Notes: generated by a model not told the origin, from the sequence alone. DNA of 64,000 nucleotides from Amoebophrya sp. A120 (GCA_905178155.1 CAJINV010000005.1:5523747-5587746), one strand, 5' to 3'; shown: positions 1 to 15,400, numbered from the stretch's first letter. A program made the numbers and translations.

Positions 1-412
1 ACGCGCGCGGGCCTTGGTGGGCAGAAAAACAAAACCCGTACCCTGGCGCGCGTCCGAGGGCAAGGTAAAAAACGCAGGAGGCGAAGGCGCCGGCGCCACC
101 TGGGAAAGGCGTGCGATGGGACGTTTTTGCGCGCCGCCTCGGTGCGCCAAAATGTATTGTGAAGGCGCGCCGCTACAATACCAATTTTGTAGGTGGGCAA
201 AAAGACATATTTGGGCGGGCTCGGTGCTGCCATACGTGACAAACCGCACCGGGCTCGGTGCTGCTTTTTGGCGGGTTTTCTCAATGAAAAAAGCGCGAAA
301 ATTGTAACGCCCCAGATACGATTTGGCGTACCGAGTCGTATGTGCGTACCTAGGCCACGTCATGCATGAGCTTGATCGCAATTATACGAATGCGATACTT
401 TTGCACAGGATA
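1..412. mobile_element. introner-like element, family C type 3' end, 5' end outside window
   Basis: Only the right part is present. It ends GCGATACTTTTGCACAGGATA-like, the family C right terminus, and is followed by TGGAA (413-417), where the second 5-bp repeat copy would lie. The interior at 1-360 is GC-rich and unlike the short family C copies, so this may be a long cargo-bearing element like the 936-bp one at 14413. Confidence 0.6.
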
Positions 413-3400
413 TGGAATGAACGCGAACAATCATAAAGAGATCTACAACCTTTTGACCATCATCCGCGACACACAGACCGACGCACATCTATTCTATATC
501 GAAAGAGATATTTTCCGGAAGGAAAAAACTCTAAGAGAGATAGAGTCCATGGTGAAGTTTGGTTTGCCTTATGTTCGAGTGACGACGGCTATGAGAGTGT
601 TTTACTACTTCACCTCGTCCCCTTCATTTGTATGGCATAAAAAGCGATAGAAGTAGGGCCTGCAAGAGTGCAGCTTTTGCATAACAAATTTTCAAAGGAT
701 TTTGCCGTGTTGTTTGGGCTCCTGCCAGCAGAATCTTTGATGCTAACATTCTCAGATGGCAGAGAGTGGATTTTGTATTTTGCATGACAAATGAGAGGGA
801 TGGGGGACGACGAGTTGTGCACTTTCATAACCGATTTCGGAAACCCGGAAGAAGCAAGCTCCGCGGCGATGGCGAAAAGTGGCAGTCCCTTGATGGCCTA
901 CAATCTGCAAGATTTGTATCACGTCTTGGCACGCCCGAAGACCGCAGCGGAGCAGCGGCAGTCTGAAGCAGGACCTGATGGTGCGAAAAAAATGACTACT
1001 GGTGCCATGAATAAACCTGCTGCGGGCGGCGGTGGCGGGGTAGCCGTAGCAGGCTCTGCAACTTCTTCCAGCCTGGCCTGTACCACATCAAAAGCGCCGC
1101 CGCAGCCTGGTGCTGTACAGCCCGCGAACAGTGTTGATTTCACAGGAACAAGCGACGGAAATAAATCCGCACCAACACCAACTGCGTCTATGAAAAGTTC
1201 TGTCCCAGCACCACAAACCCTGATCTGCAAGCAGGAGTTCTATTCCCCCGGGGAAGACGCCGCCCTCCAAATGTTGCAAAGCGCGCTGCCGAGCACGAAA
1301 ATCCACGTGCTGCCTGAACCCGACCGGGAGAAGTGTACGTGCAGTGGCGGTATGCATTGCAAGAGTATCGTACTAGTGGAAATAGCATCACAAATTTTAT
1401 CTATTGAAGATGGAGTTTGTCATGTTTCTGGACAGGATAGAGGGCAGGGTGACATCTGTGATGCATGATTGCAAGTTCTAGTTCGCTGCGATAGAACGAT
1501 ACTTTTGTACATCACAATAGCTGGGCTGAACTGCCAATTTTGCTTAGACAACACGGCGAAAGACCTCGCTGATGCGTTTGAGCAAATGGGGCTTGGGGAA
1601 GACCAAACCACCGCATTTATCGCGCCCCTCGGAGGTGGAGCAGAAGCTGCAGGAGGTCCCAGTTCTGGTGACAAGCTCGGCAAGCAGGATAAGAAATCGC
1701 ACAAAGCCGACGCAAAAGCCAGCGTGATGGAATCTGCGTTGAAGAAGCACTTTAACGTGCAGACATTTTCCACGCAGACCTTGGAATCTTCAAGATCGCC
1801 TACGGCCGGCGCTGTAGCTTTTCCTATCGGAGGTGGGAGCAGCAGCAGCCCCGCCGCGGGAAGTTCTTTTCTGACCGCCAGCGCCGACGGGACTTCTTAT
1901 GGAAAAGTGAGAAAGGAGCGCGTGATGCTCAGTTTGCGACAGGACCACAGCCATCCTCACAGTAAAGTCGTGGGCGCGACGAGCGTCGGGGAGGAACAAT
2001 CTTTGCCACCTCCACCTGGAGCGAGCTATAATATTCCACCTTCCTCATCTTCTGGAAGCACTGGTAAAAACGCCGCGCCGCCGCGGCCAGCAGCTGCAGG
2101 AGTAGGTTTGGCTTCAGATACAGAACAGGCTAGGACAGAACATGAACTTCAAGTAGATGAACAAACGCAGATTGCTGCTGCTGGTGGCACAGAAGCACCC
2201 AACTTCATCACGGAAGATGAACAAGACGCTGATCATGCGGAAATGTTGCCGGACTCCATCGAGGAATGGAAGAGAAAAGTCGATCAAGATTTTGATGCTC
2301 TTTTCCCGGAGGACACCGAAGAATGTCAACGTTTTCTCGACAGGAAAAGCGTGCAGCTTCCAGAAGGGATGACTTGCTCGGATCTTCATCGAACCAGGTT
2401 GGCGGGCGCGAGCACGTCGACAGAAGTCGTTCTAGAACCTGAGCAAAGAGACGACCACGCTGATGATGCGACCACTTCCACAGAACAAGGTTCCTCTTTT
2501 CCACCTACCCCAGCAGCGTCCAACTCCCCAGCGCTTCTACCGACCAACACTGGCGCGACGGTAGGTGCAGCGGGAAAGCGCTTGACAAAGGCTGCCAAAG
2601 CGAAACTTGCTGCGGGGGCCTCGTCGGCGGCCTCGCACCTCCCACCTACTCCGATCTTCCCTTCCGAACACAAGCTTCCGCGAAAGGAGCAGAAGCGGAT
2701 TCTGCGGGACCAAAAATTGAAGCAGCAGGAAGACAAAAAAATGCAGCGTATGCAGGAGCTGGAAGAGGCGAGAATGGTGAAGGAACGCCTCGGGTTGCGC
2801 CCGGATGACAAGCTGACGCTGGGACTGAGGAGAAAGTTCGAAGACGAAAAGAGGGACCGAGAGTTCAAAGACAGCATCGAAGGAATGGAAATTCCGGTCG
2901 TAAGGTATGCAAATTCTGCTGGCCGAAATGACGACACGGAACTTTATTCCGATAATTGGAATAATTGGTGGTACGTCTCCGTAGTGGACATTATCGACCA
3001 GGTATGAGAGTGCACAACTCCCCCTCCCCCTCGTTTGTAATATGGCATGGACGGCAATACAAGCATCAGCAAGAATCCCAGTTCTGCACGACAAATTTGA
3101 TACACTGGAGCGTAGTCGTGCTATTTGGGCTACCAGAACTTGTCATGCATAATAGTGACAGGAGGGACAGTCTGGAGTTGGTGTTTTGCATGAGAAATGA
3201 GAACGAGGGGGAGTTGTGCGCTGTTATACCAGGACTTTGAGCAGTACTCTTCCTTCAACAGCATTGCCCCGGAATTCTTAAAGCCGCCTGTCAAGATGGA
3301 ATTCGTGGTATCATCTCCCAGCACCGCTCCCACCATCGCCGAAGTTGAAGATCCGAAGTTCGCCTGGAAGGATTCTTTGGAAAGAAAGGAAAGAAACGAG

Positions 3401-6400
3401 GGGAACAATAAACCGAATTTCGAGCTCCACATTAATTCCTCCTCTCTGCGCTACGCGGAATCGATTCCCGTGCAGGATTTATGAACTGCAAAAGTATCGT
3501 TGTACTAGTAGAAATCGCATCACAAATTTGGTCAGCATGGCAAACGGAACTTGTAATGTTGTTTTCCCTTAAGAGAGAGATTTGTCATGCATAGCAGCAA
3601 TTACTACGAGTGCGATACTTTTGCAGTTCATAGCATTGGAACTTCGACTATTTCGCCCTGGACGAAAGAAATAACGCGGCTGGGGGAGCAGCTGCTATCA
3701 AATGCAAATATGTAGTCTGGGTCTGGAAACTTGTAATGCTGGGCTGTGAACAGCGAATGCTCTGTAATGCACAGCCGAGCATGAGAAATTTTTGCGCGTC
3801 TTAGTGTTGCGCTTTTCGCATGACAAGTTGCGTTTTTCTATGACAAGCAAAAGGGTCTCTTTATGGACACGCATCGCAAACTCTTCAGTCATGCCAGACA
3901 AGCATGACAAACCTCGCATCCTTCCAGACCCAGACATATTTGCAGTGCATAGCTGCTAGCGCCGGAACCTATCCGGGCGCGAGGTTGAAAAACCGAATCA
4001 CGATGGAAAAGGTCAACGATTTTTTGTGGAAAAACACGTATGCATTGCAAAAGTATCGCACTAAGTGTGAACTGCATCACAAATTTTCTCACAAACAAAA
4101 ATGCAATTTGTCATGTTAGTTCAGGTAGAAAGTTGGCTTTGTCATGTACAATTGCAATCAGTACGAGCGCGAAGATACTTTTGCAGTGCATAACACGGGG
4201 AAAGACACGACGTTCGGGCATTTAACGTCGGAAGAGATGATGCGCAAGAGTAAGTTTTTGCCGATCGATATCGTATTTAAAAACGTTCCCATCGATCCCA
4301 TAGCTGTAATGCAAATTTGCATGCCAAAAATGTTTCTCATGCGGAGCCCCATGAGAAGCATTTTCTAGTCGTGATTTAGAATTTGTCATGCGCCAATCAG
4401 CATGACATACTAGATCTGTGATGCTGCTCCTGCTGAGCTAGCTCAAACAGCACTACGCCACGAGTCGAAATCTGTTGTGCGAAACAGCCAAAACTTGTGG
4501 ATTTGTCTAGCCGATTCCCCATGTTGACTATGTGGTCGTGGGGACGTTTATGCATAGGATAATCGAGATGCTGACGATCGCGGGTACGCAGTTCCCAATG
4601 AGCCTGAGTCTAGACTTGATCAAAAAGGACCCCTATCAAATGCAAAAATGTCTGGGTCTGGAAGATTAAAACTTGTCATGCTAAATCCGAATAATGCAAA
4701 AATCATTGCTGCATGAGTGCCAAAAGCTGTCCACTTTCGACCAAGTTTGGAGGGAGTTTCTCATGCGGGATAGGCATGGCAGAGACCTCGCAGACTCTGC
4801 CATGCTAGGCCCTGCATTCCAGACCTCATGGGTCAAGGAAAATCTGCATGATAAATCTCGCAATCTTCCAGACCCAGACACTTTTGCATTGGATAACCCC
4901 TACGCCTTCCCGATTGGCATGATAAATCACCACACACCGGAGCACGGGCCGTTTATCTACCAACCGTTTCTGGACATTTGGAAGTGGGCGCCGCTGTTAT
5001 GCAATACAAATTTTCCGTACATGTACTACAAAATGCATTATACAAATTTCACCAATTTGGAGTGCTGTAACACTTGTCATGCTAAACTAGGATCGAAACT
5101 CAATTTTGTCATGCAGAGACTGCATTTGTACGTGTACGGAAAATTTACTGTGGATAGCTGTGCAGCAAGGCCTACGGGAAGCCAACCACGGCGGGAATTG
5201 ACGAATTGGCGAGACAAGTTCCATATCCTGTGCAAAAGTATCGTACTCGTATATTAAATGCAGGTCTTGCATGACAGATCTGCTTTTTTAGCTTGTTCTG
5301 CATGACAAATTTCATTTTTCCTTTACGAAAAAATTGTCATGCGTTTTGTACTAGTGCGATGCTTTTGCAATGCATATCCCAATGCCAAGATTCGTAAAAG
5401 ATTCAGATTGCGGATCTTTTGCGTGCACTCGTTGTGGACCTCCCACAGCGATGGAAACAAAGGAACGGCTTTCAGGAGACACTGACGCGGGCTCCAGTAG
5501 TAGATCGTCAGCCCCCTTTGGAGGAGATGCAGCAAAAGCTAGTGGAACCAAGCTGAAGGCGCCGGTGGTGCAGCATGTTACGGATAGAGGCTGCGCCGCC
5601 GGAGGTGGCGCTAGCCCCTCTGCCAACCCGGAATCTTCCGCGTTGCGTGCACTTCCAGCCGTGAAAAAGGGAAAGAATAAGAGGCCGAAGGACATCAACA
5701 TCAGGCGAAGTAAATCTTCTTCCGGTGCTGGCGTCGGCTCGCTGTCGACTTACGCTTTGCCTCCTGGAATGGTATCGACGTCGACCTCCGGCAAGATGAT
5801 GAAGCCGGGTTCTCGGGAAGACGAGGAAGACGAAGATGACCACGACGACCCGGATGAAAAATTCGACCAAAAACAACTCTACGGCCATCACGATCCAGCC
5901 AATGCGCCAAGTCAAAAAGCGTTGCCGGTGATTAATCTCGGGCCGAAAACGAAAGAGCAACAATACGAGAAAGTGATAACGACCAAGGAGGGAGAGAAGA
6001 AAAGAGTTCGCGTCACCATGCAGCTGCAACAAGGGGTGGTGGTTAGTAGTACAAGTACTGGACAAGAAGGAAAAATTTCATCTCGCGCAGATTCTCATGA
6101 TGGTGCGGCAGCAGCAGGTGCAGGATTTTCAACATCGGATCAACAGCAGCAGACAACAGCAGCTGATTGCGCTGCTTCGACCTCCGTTGTGGCCACTCCC
6201 GTGATCATCGACCTGAGCGAGGCGGCCGAGTTGGAAAGACCTGCCTGCATCGCCGCGGCAAAGGAGGCACTTCGGGCCGCCAGCAGCAGTTTCAAGACGA
6301 GTTCTGGTTCTAGTTCGTCTACTAGTACAAGCTTCATGCAAAACTTCCATCCTTATTTGCTACCCACCGCCGCCGGACCCCCGGAAACGTTCGGGCCGCA

Positions 6401-9400
6401 AGAGCAGGAGCAATCCGGTTCCTCTTGTCCCCCGCCACAGTACTCAGCTCAATTCCCGGAAACTTTCACCTCTACTGACGGACGCAGGTTTCGCTGTTTA
6501 CAGCCGGGAAGCAACATTTACTATCCTGAGGATGAGTGGGAGCAAGATGCTGCCGCCGCTGGTAATGCTGACCAACAACAACCAGCACCTGATCTCGACG
6601 ACCTCGCAGCTGCTGCTGCTCACCTGGAACGAGATATGCGAAACTGCACGATAGGAGACGCACCACGCGCAGGAGCTACCACCACGCCTTGCTCCGGAAA
6701 AAGCACTCCGACGGAACCACCTACAGAGAACGGAGATGATGATGATCCAAATGAAGACAATAAATCCGCTCTGAGCAGCGAAGACGAGCGGATCCTCGCT
6801 GCGGCTTTGATAAAGTTGCAAGAGTGCGACAGCTCTGCTGCTGCGGAGCATCAAGGTGGAACAATTGCTACGAAGGTGATCACCACCGAGGAGCTGCGTG
6901 AATTTTCAAAACATCTCGTCAAAGATGCGTTTTCCGCGGCTCCTGGGCACGAGATGGCCGCAGTGCCGTATTTTGTGGTGCCCCTGAACAGGAACAGCAA
7001 GGGGAAAATGGAACTTGGAGAAATGAAGAAATTTTTGACCACTTCCGATGTTTGCAGTCCTGGAGAACAAGATGATGAGCCAGCAGCTGATGAGAATGGT
7101 GCTGAACTATCCCGCGCCGAACCGCGAGAAGAAAGAGAAGCACAGGATGTTGCCTCGGCCCAGAGGCAGGCCAGTACAGGAGATGATGATGCTGAAATAA
7201 GCTGCTCAACACACGACAGAAGCGCTGGCTCAGCTAGTGGTGCTGCAATTGCTATTGCTCCCCCACCCAAGAAGAAGCAAAAGGGCATTTTGAAGCAGGG
7301 CTTTTTGAAGGAAAATACCACCTCCAGGAGCGTTCCTGCGGCACAGAATAAAAAAGGTAGTGCAACAGCAACATCTACTTGCGACAATAAAGCTATCATA
7401 CCTGCAGTCCCAACTGCAACACCAACATCCATTGATGTTGACAAGCTGAAGCAAGAGGCAGCCCAGGCTGAGACGTTGCAACTGCTTTGCGAGAAACTGT
7501 ATCAAGTGTAAAAATGTCTGGGTCTGGAAGAATGCAACTTGTGATGCTGCATTTGGATTCCAAAAAAATCTGTATTGCATGAGTACCAACGGGAATGCAA
7601 GTTTTGCCACGCTGAGAAGGCATTTGTCATGCGGAATAGGCATCGAGAAGCCCTCTGAAAATCTGTATTGCTAGGGTACGCATCACAGACATCATGGCTC
7701 ATGCAAAACGTGCGTGACAAATGTCAGAATCTTCCAGACCCAGACATTTTTACAGTTGATAAACTGCAGGAAATTGCGGACGATGCCGAGGACAAGCAAC
7801 AAGCTGAATGTACTGCACAGGAGTATCCACAGAAAAAAACCCATCCACATCCATAGTTTGCATGACAAACACAGAATTTTATGTATGTTTTGCATGACAA
7901 ATTGGATGGGGATGGGTTTTTTTCTGTGGATAAGGAGGCACTGGAAGCGTACAAGAAAGGCCAAAAACTCGTGCAGGAGGTCTTCGGCGTTTTTGAGCAA
8001 CAAGGTGAAAATGCAGCTTCGTCCGGGAAAACTAGGACTCCCACGACCGCTGCGGCTTGTAGTGCTTCAGGTGCTGCTGGGAAAGGCAAGGCGGGGAAGA
8101 CGAAAACGACGACTGTGGTCAGTGGGGTCCAGACCCCGCCAGATGAATCTCCTGCGCTGTGCTCATCCTCGGCGGCTCGTTCCTCTAGTGGGAAGGGCAT
8201 GGGAGCATCAAAGACTGGAGGCGGCTGTGTTCCCGATAGTTGCGGCGGAGCTCCTACTTCGAAGACGTGTTCGTCCCACCCGCCGGGGATTCATAATGTT
8301 CCGTTGCCCTCTTCTCGTGGCTCAGGAGCGACGTCCAATACAGGCGGGAATTCCTCCGACTTCACCCAAATCGAAGCTACCATCCATGCGGACTTGAGCC
8401 CCTTCGACAAACAGAAGATAGACGAGAAGAGGACAGAACTCCTGAAAGAAGCCGACAAATTTCTCGGGGATCGGACCATGGTAATGCAAAAACTCGTATG
8501 TATTGCGAATATGTCTGGGTCTGGATCTGGAAAGTTGTGATGCTAATGTCCGAATGACGCGCAACCTGTATATAGGGGTCCGCGCATGACAAGTTTCTGA
8601 GCGGTTATGTCGAGCGTCACGCGCATGACAAATCGCCTCTTTGCATGACAAACAAGTAGTGGCGCTGTCGCGGAACAGCCATGACAGACTTTTCTGTCTC
8701 ATCGGCAAAGCATGACAAACTTGCATTGTCCCAGACGACCCAGACATATTTGCATTTGATAACTCGTGCGAGTCCAACAGGAACCCTTCATCGACGTCCA
8801 GCCGATTATTGGGGATGAATTGCGGCAGGTGAAAAGAGACCTCTTGCAGTCGGGAGCCCGGCAGTTTCCAGACCGCTGGATTACGACTGTGGTGATTTCA
8901 TCTACTGAACATGAAGATCAAAATGGCTTGCTAGAGCGACGTATCAACTGTAAAAATGTCTGGGTCTGGAAGAATCTAACTTGTCATGCTGTTTTGGATT
9001 CTAAAAAAATCTATATTGCATGAGCAGCAAAGAGAGTTCAAGTTTTGCTACACGGAAAGAGCATTTGTCATGGGGTATAGGCATCAGGAAGCCCTCACAA
9101 AATCTGTGATGCTAGGGCATGCATCACAGTCATCAGAAGTCATGCAAAATGTGCATGACAAACCTGGCAATCTTCCAGACCCAGACATTTTTACATTTGA
9201 TACGACGGGAAGTGATGATTTACCACGACAGTGCTGTATGGCGTTCTCAACTGTTACATTCTCAGCTGTTGCATGAATTTATGCTGCAAGACTGGCAAAA
9301 GTGAAAAGGGGGTCCTTGCGCGTCTTGCATTACAGATTTGGAACAGACGAGTAGGAGCCTGCTTGGCCCTTCGAAAATTTGTCATGCGAAGCAGCTTGAT

Positions 9401-12400
9401 CGTGTCTACTCCGATCCCGATGGTAAGTTCGCAACATGACAAATCGTGTAAGAGTTGAGAATGTAACATTTGAGAACTCCATATGCTGGGGAGATGCTCT
9501 ATGAGGTGAACGAGGAGCCAATTTCCATGTCGGTTTCGTTAGAGGTGAACAAAGATGACGAGTCGGGTGGTGGCTACATGGTGGATGTTGATCTAGTGAG
9601 CGGGACAACAACTTCTGCAAGAACCAGTGCTGGTGGTGGTACTGCAGCTGCTGCTAGTGGCGCCAGCTCTAAAACTCCTCCTGCGTATCCGCCGCCGAAA
9701 ATGACGATCATGCAAAGGAGCACCGATGCCGAACAGCGTCAAAATGCCAAGTTTCTGACCGATCCGCAAAAGGCTTTTTTGATGAAAGTGCTGCAAGCGT
9801 GTATGCCAGGAAAAAGTGGCTGTAGCGGAGGAGGTGCTGGTGACGAAGTAGTAGGAGGTGATCCTCAAGCAGCTCTTCCACAAAGCGCCAAAGCGCAGCG
9901 GAAGAAGCAGTTTCAGAAAAGAATCCAGGAATCGCTGGCGAAAAAGCGCGGAGAACACGGAAGTTCTTCCGGCTCTGTGTACAGGAACAACATCGTCGCA
10001 ATCACCAACATCCTGGAGTTGAAGTGCCTCCCTGGAGTCACCGTCGACGAAGCTGTGGAACGATTTGTGCGGAGATTGGAACCTAGGAGACCCAGCGACT
10101 TCTACGATCGAGGCCAGCATCAAACGGTAACGGGGACAGCGACAGCTGCGCCGTCGTCATCATCTCAAGAAGCGGGTGCTGGAGCAGCTGCATCATCATC
10201 CTCTGGAGCAGGAGGACCTCCAGGAGTTGTTGCAGCCCCGGCTGCCCCACCGCAGAAAATCCCTCGCGAGGGGGCGAAGAAGAAGGTGGAGGAGGCAGGC
10301 GGCAGAAATTCGGCAAGTTTGCAGGAGATGCAAAACATCGAGAAGGTCGTGCAGGCAATCGTGGAAACCAAGAAGAACCGAGCAAGTATTATGGTGATTC
10401 TGCAATCCATTCTGGAAACGGCCCTCGTCAACGCCGATCCATCGCTGGGCTTCGCGGAAAATTACTACGCCATGAAGAGATTCGAACTGCTGCAAAAATG
10501 CGCCAAGCCCGTACCTTCGAAGGCTGCACAGAAGCAGATGAAGAAAAGAGGAAAAGACGCTACGAATTGCAAAAGTATCGTATTCATCGTATAAATGCAT
10601 TACAAATTTCCTCAGCATGAGAAATAAAATTTGTAATGCGGATTTAGCTTATGCGAAAGATTTGCAATGCAGGACTGCAATACGAGTACGATACTTTTGC
10701 ACAGGATAGACGCTTCTAAAGACCAAAAATTCGACGCGCAAAAACTGTTCGAGGGGAAGTACCCGGGAGATACGGAGATTGACCTGGACTGCAGCTTATG
10801 CATTGCAAAAGATTCGCACTTGTAGAATTTGCATTTCAATATTTTCCAGAAGGTGGATGAAAAATGAAATTTGCATTGCTGATTTACATTTAGCAAGGAA
10901 CAAGCCATATTATCTGTCATGCTGTACTGCCATCAGTACTACGAGTGCGATGCACTTTTGCCTTCGATACAGCAGCAAGGAGTACGAAGCGTTGCTAAGA
11001 GAGCCGGATTACTTCAACGAGAAGTTGAAAAAAAGGGACGACTTGAGGTTACTCGCAACCCGGGAGGCCGAGATCGACGGGTTGTATCCTGTGCAAAAGT
11101 ATCGTACTCGCGTAGGCGTACTAGTATAAATCGCATTACAAATTAGCTCAGCATTACAAACCTAAATATAAATTTGTAATGCTGATTTACCTTAACAGCT
11201 AGATTTGTAATGCATACCTGCAATTTATTAGTACGAGTGCGATACTTTTGCACTGCATAGGTTGGGGTACGATACCATGCAAGACTCGTTGAAAGCGATC
11301 TTTTTAATTTCCGGGTTGCAGGTCCCGTTTGGCCGTTCCATTTTCATGTATGACGACGGGTCTACGACTTCTGTAAAGGAGGAACGCGTAATGAAGGCTG
11401 GATCGAACAAACGCCAGGGAAAGGAAACCGCGGCTATCAAGCGCACACTGATTACCCACATTTTCTATCAAATACAAATATGTCTAGGTCTGGAAGGCTC
11501 CAACTTGTGATGCTGACTTTGAATTCAGAAAAAAATCTGTATTGCATGACCAGCAAGCGGAGTCCAGTATGTGCTACGTGGAGAGGGCGTTTCTCATGCG
11601 GAATAAGCATCAGGAAGCCTTCTGAAAATCTGTGATGCTTGGCCGTGCATTACAGGCGTCACGGGTCATGCAAGGGGCGGCTCTCCCCTACAAACATAGA
11701 AACGGCCATCGTCGGGGTTCCGGGTACATTTTGCACACCATGTACCTGGAGGGCGCAAGCCTCATACCATACCATACCATGCAAAATATGCATGACAAAC
11801 CTGGCAGTCTTCCAGACGACCCAGACATATTTGCAATGAATATTTTCCCGATAACCCAGGGGGCCTTAGTCGATTCCGCCACGGCGTTTCATAATGTGAA
11901 TGTCGTTGATATGGAAGCGTCAGAGTTGAAATCGACAAAGTTGAAATAACTTGTAATGCATAGAATGCGATACAAAAAGTGACTCTATTGCAGAGGACCC
12001 ACGGGAGGCAGATTATAGTCCTGGCAAGGGTCAAAAGTTGGACTGCTAACTAGCATGACAGAAGGCAGCTCTTTTGCCCTAAACCGCATGACAGACTCGC
12101 TTCCAGGACAGGGAAAATTTGTCATGCACCGACTACACACTGTAGGTCTAACTGGTAGCCGTTTTATGCATGACAAACTATTTCAACTTTGACGATTTCA
12201 AACCTGACGCATCCAGAGTTGAGTTTATGACCGGTGGGTCCGGTGAAGAGTACTTCCGGCCGATCCCGACACCTGGGACCTTGGAGTTCGATCGATTGCC
12301 GGAGGAACTGAAGCACCGGTATAAATCAGAGATCGTCAAGTTGGTCGAGATATGAAATGCAAAAGCATTGTACTAGCATGAATTGCATCACAAATTGACT

Positions 12401-15400
12401 TAGCATTACAGATTGAATTTGTGATGCGGATTTGCCTTAAGAAAAAGATTTGTCATGCATAAACGCAATTAGTACGAGCGCGATACTTTTGCAATGCATA
12501 CGAGAAGAGCAAGCGGGGAGAGAAGCTGTATTTCGACGACCCGAGGACCGCGGCGGGCTATTCCTATTCTCGCTTCCACAAGGATCTAGCGGAGCAGTAT
12601 GCTGAGGAACATCAAGATGTTGGAAAAAAATCAGCAGCTGTCGGAACAACCGGTTCGACAGGAGCGGGGGTTGCTGGTAGTAGCAGTGGGCGCACTGGAA
12701 GTGGAAGCTGCAGCAGCGCTTCTAGCGGCCAACATCAGCATGTCCCGCGCGTTGTCCCGCCGCCTCCGCCGAAAACGCGGGGGAAGGCGATTTCCCTTGC
12801 GAACTCTGTGGAGGTGCTTCAAACCACGAGTTCTGCAGCTACAGCTTGTGCTGCAGCTGCGTCTAGTGCTGCAGCTGCTGCTTGTGCAGCGTCTAGTGCT
12901 GCAGCTGCTGCGGCCGCCACGTCCGCGAATCGTTCTTTGGAGGAGATTTCACGTGAATGCGGCCACTTGATCCAGCAAGCTAACCAGCTGATTGCAGAGA
13001 AGGCGGAGCCTTGCGTGAGCAAGAACCTGGCGCCGGGGCGGACATCATCTGCAGCAGAGAACAAGCCGCGACCGCCCTTGCCCCCGTGCATTGCCGCGCC
13101 GAAGCCGCCTCCGAAGGTCCTCGTGGAGCCTTCTTTCTTCCAAGCTGGACAAGAACAGTCTTTCGATGGAACAAGTGGAAGAGCTGTAGTCCCAACCGCA
13201 CCGGACGGTCCGCAAAGTTGTACTTCTACCCAGTTTTCTTACTACCCCAGCGCGAGGACATCATCAGACCACCAGCTGTGCGTCGACCCGCCGTATCCAG
13301 GCGGTTTTCTTGCGAATGACAGCATTCATTTTCAACAGTTTGGAGACGTCAGCATCTTCACACCAGGCAATAGAACGAGTGCTAGTGCTGGGAAAACTTC
13401 ATGGGCACAGATGGGTGAGGACAACGACATGGCAACTGTTGTACCTCGTGGTCCCACACAAGGCGCAGCTGCTGCAGCCTCTTCGTCCGAAGGTGATGTT
13501 ATTTCGGTCGTAAGCACCAGCCCGGATGAACCTGAGGAATCCAGCGCGGACGCAGCGCAGCGGGATCTGCACGAGAGAGCCATGGAAGCATTGCAGTACT
13601 TCCTGAGCAACGGAAACGGTGAGGACAAAAACTCGCCCTGCCCAGAAGTACAAGTAGACCAAAGTAGAACCACCGGTACTACTCCCTCCTATCCGTATCC
13701 GATGCAAATGAAACCTCCCACCGCTTCCTCCGCCGAGAATCAGGCCAAGAGCGAGAATATCCTGTGCAAAAGTATCATACTCGTAGTAATTGCAGGTATG
13801 CATGACAGATTTCCTTTCCAAGGTGAAACAGCATGATAAACTCAATTTTTCATGCTGAGAAAATTTGTAATGCAATTTATGCTAGTACGATGCTTTTGCA
13901 ATGCATAGAGAAAGCGTTTCTGGAAGAGTTCTCCAACAAGACGGCGAAAATTATGGAAGCGTCAGGTTTGAAATCGTGAAAGTTGAAATAATTTGTAATG
14001 CATAAAATGCATGACCCGAGGTACGTGTGTTGCAGAGCAGGCAAGTGAGGCCGATTGTAGGCCTGTTTGGGGTTACAGCTCGAGCTGCTAAAGTAGCATG
14101 AGAAAATCACTCTTCTTTGCCGAAACAGCATGACAAACTGGATTTAGGGACCACCGAAATTTGTCATGCGCCACTTGGAATCTGGGTTCCAACTAGCATC
14201 CATTTTATGCATGACAAATTATTTCAACTTTGTCGATTTCAACTCTGACACATCCATAAAAATTCGGAACAAGTTCGAGAACCTGAAAGCCGAAACGGTC
14301 CCGGAGCAGGAGGCGTTTCTGGAATTGATCAAAGGCTTCCACGACATCCAGAAAGTGCTCGACTCTGCCGACGCGGCAAACGCCGTGGGGGAAGTGAAGA
14401 GAGGCATTGGGTTATTACAATGAAAAATGCACCCACGACCCCAGAACTCTGCATCAGAAAGATTCATACTCCTTGCATGTGTAACAGTTGAAACGGAGCC
14501 CCCGGAAAGTCCGGGGCCCTCCGTACAAACCGGCACCTGCATAAAATTTATGCTATTGGAAAACAACGACTTTGTGCATTTTTTATACAAATGGAGGTTT
14601 TGCAGGGGTGCCCATTCACACCGTACTGGGTTACCGATTACACAGCACGGGCCCGGACGAATCAGGTCAGCCCGTTTGAAACAGGTCAGCCCGTTTCGCC
14701 CAGGGCCCAAAACAACACAAAAGAAGCTCGGCAGCCAGGTGCGCTTCGCGCTGCCACGGCGCCCGTCAAATTGAAAGACCGCGCAAGCAGCTCGGCTACG
14801 CGCCACAGCATCAGCCCCATTGATTCGCGAAAAGTGGCATATAACTCGTCCGTCGGTTCGTCGAGCGAACCACTGTCAGAGCGCCGCTACGGTGCCAACC
14901 GTACAACCGCCAACAGAAACATGATAAAGCCGGCCCTTCGTTCCGCATAGTCGCTACTGCCTCATCGCGCGCGCGCGCGCTATGTCGCCAGCTCGCCGCC
15001 CGCCTATCGTCTCCCGTGTCGTGTCGGCCGACAGGGCGCGGGCGCGCGCGGCTGCGGCACATGACAGGCGCGGGCTCTCGTCGCTCCGTCTGCCGCACCT
15101 TTCTACTTTTTTCGGTACGGAGGTGCCGATTTTCACACCGGGTTTTTGTATGTTTTCTACATTTCCCCGTGTGTTTTTTGTAGAAATCATACTTTTCTTC
15201 CATACATATTACTCTTGGAGGTGCCCGATTGTCCAGGGGTACCGGTTTGATCAGTTTTACATGCATGACAAAAAGTTTTCATTTGGAAACTTCGCATAAC
15301 AAATTATTGCAACTTTGGGGGTCGGTGGGGGCATTTTTCACGGTGATATGGGTTCACGAAAAGCTGCTTGGACCGGGCCTGGTCCATTTTGCAGGAGTTT

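Noticed and set aside
14-307. A 97-codon frame at the window start
   Set aside because: It lies in the GC-rich interior of a truncated element and encodes an Arg/Ala-rich product without motifs.
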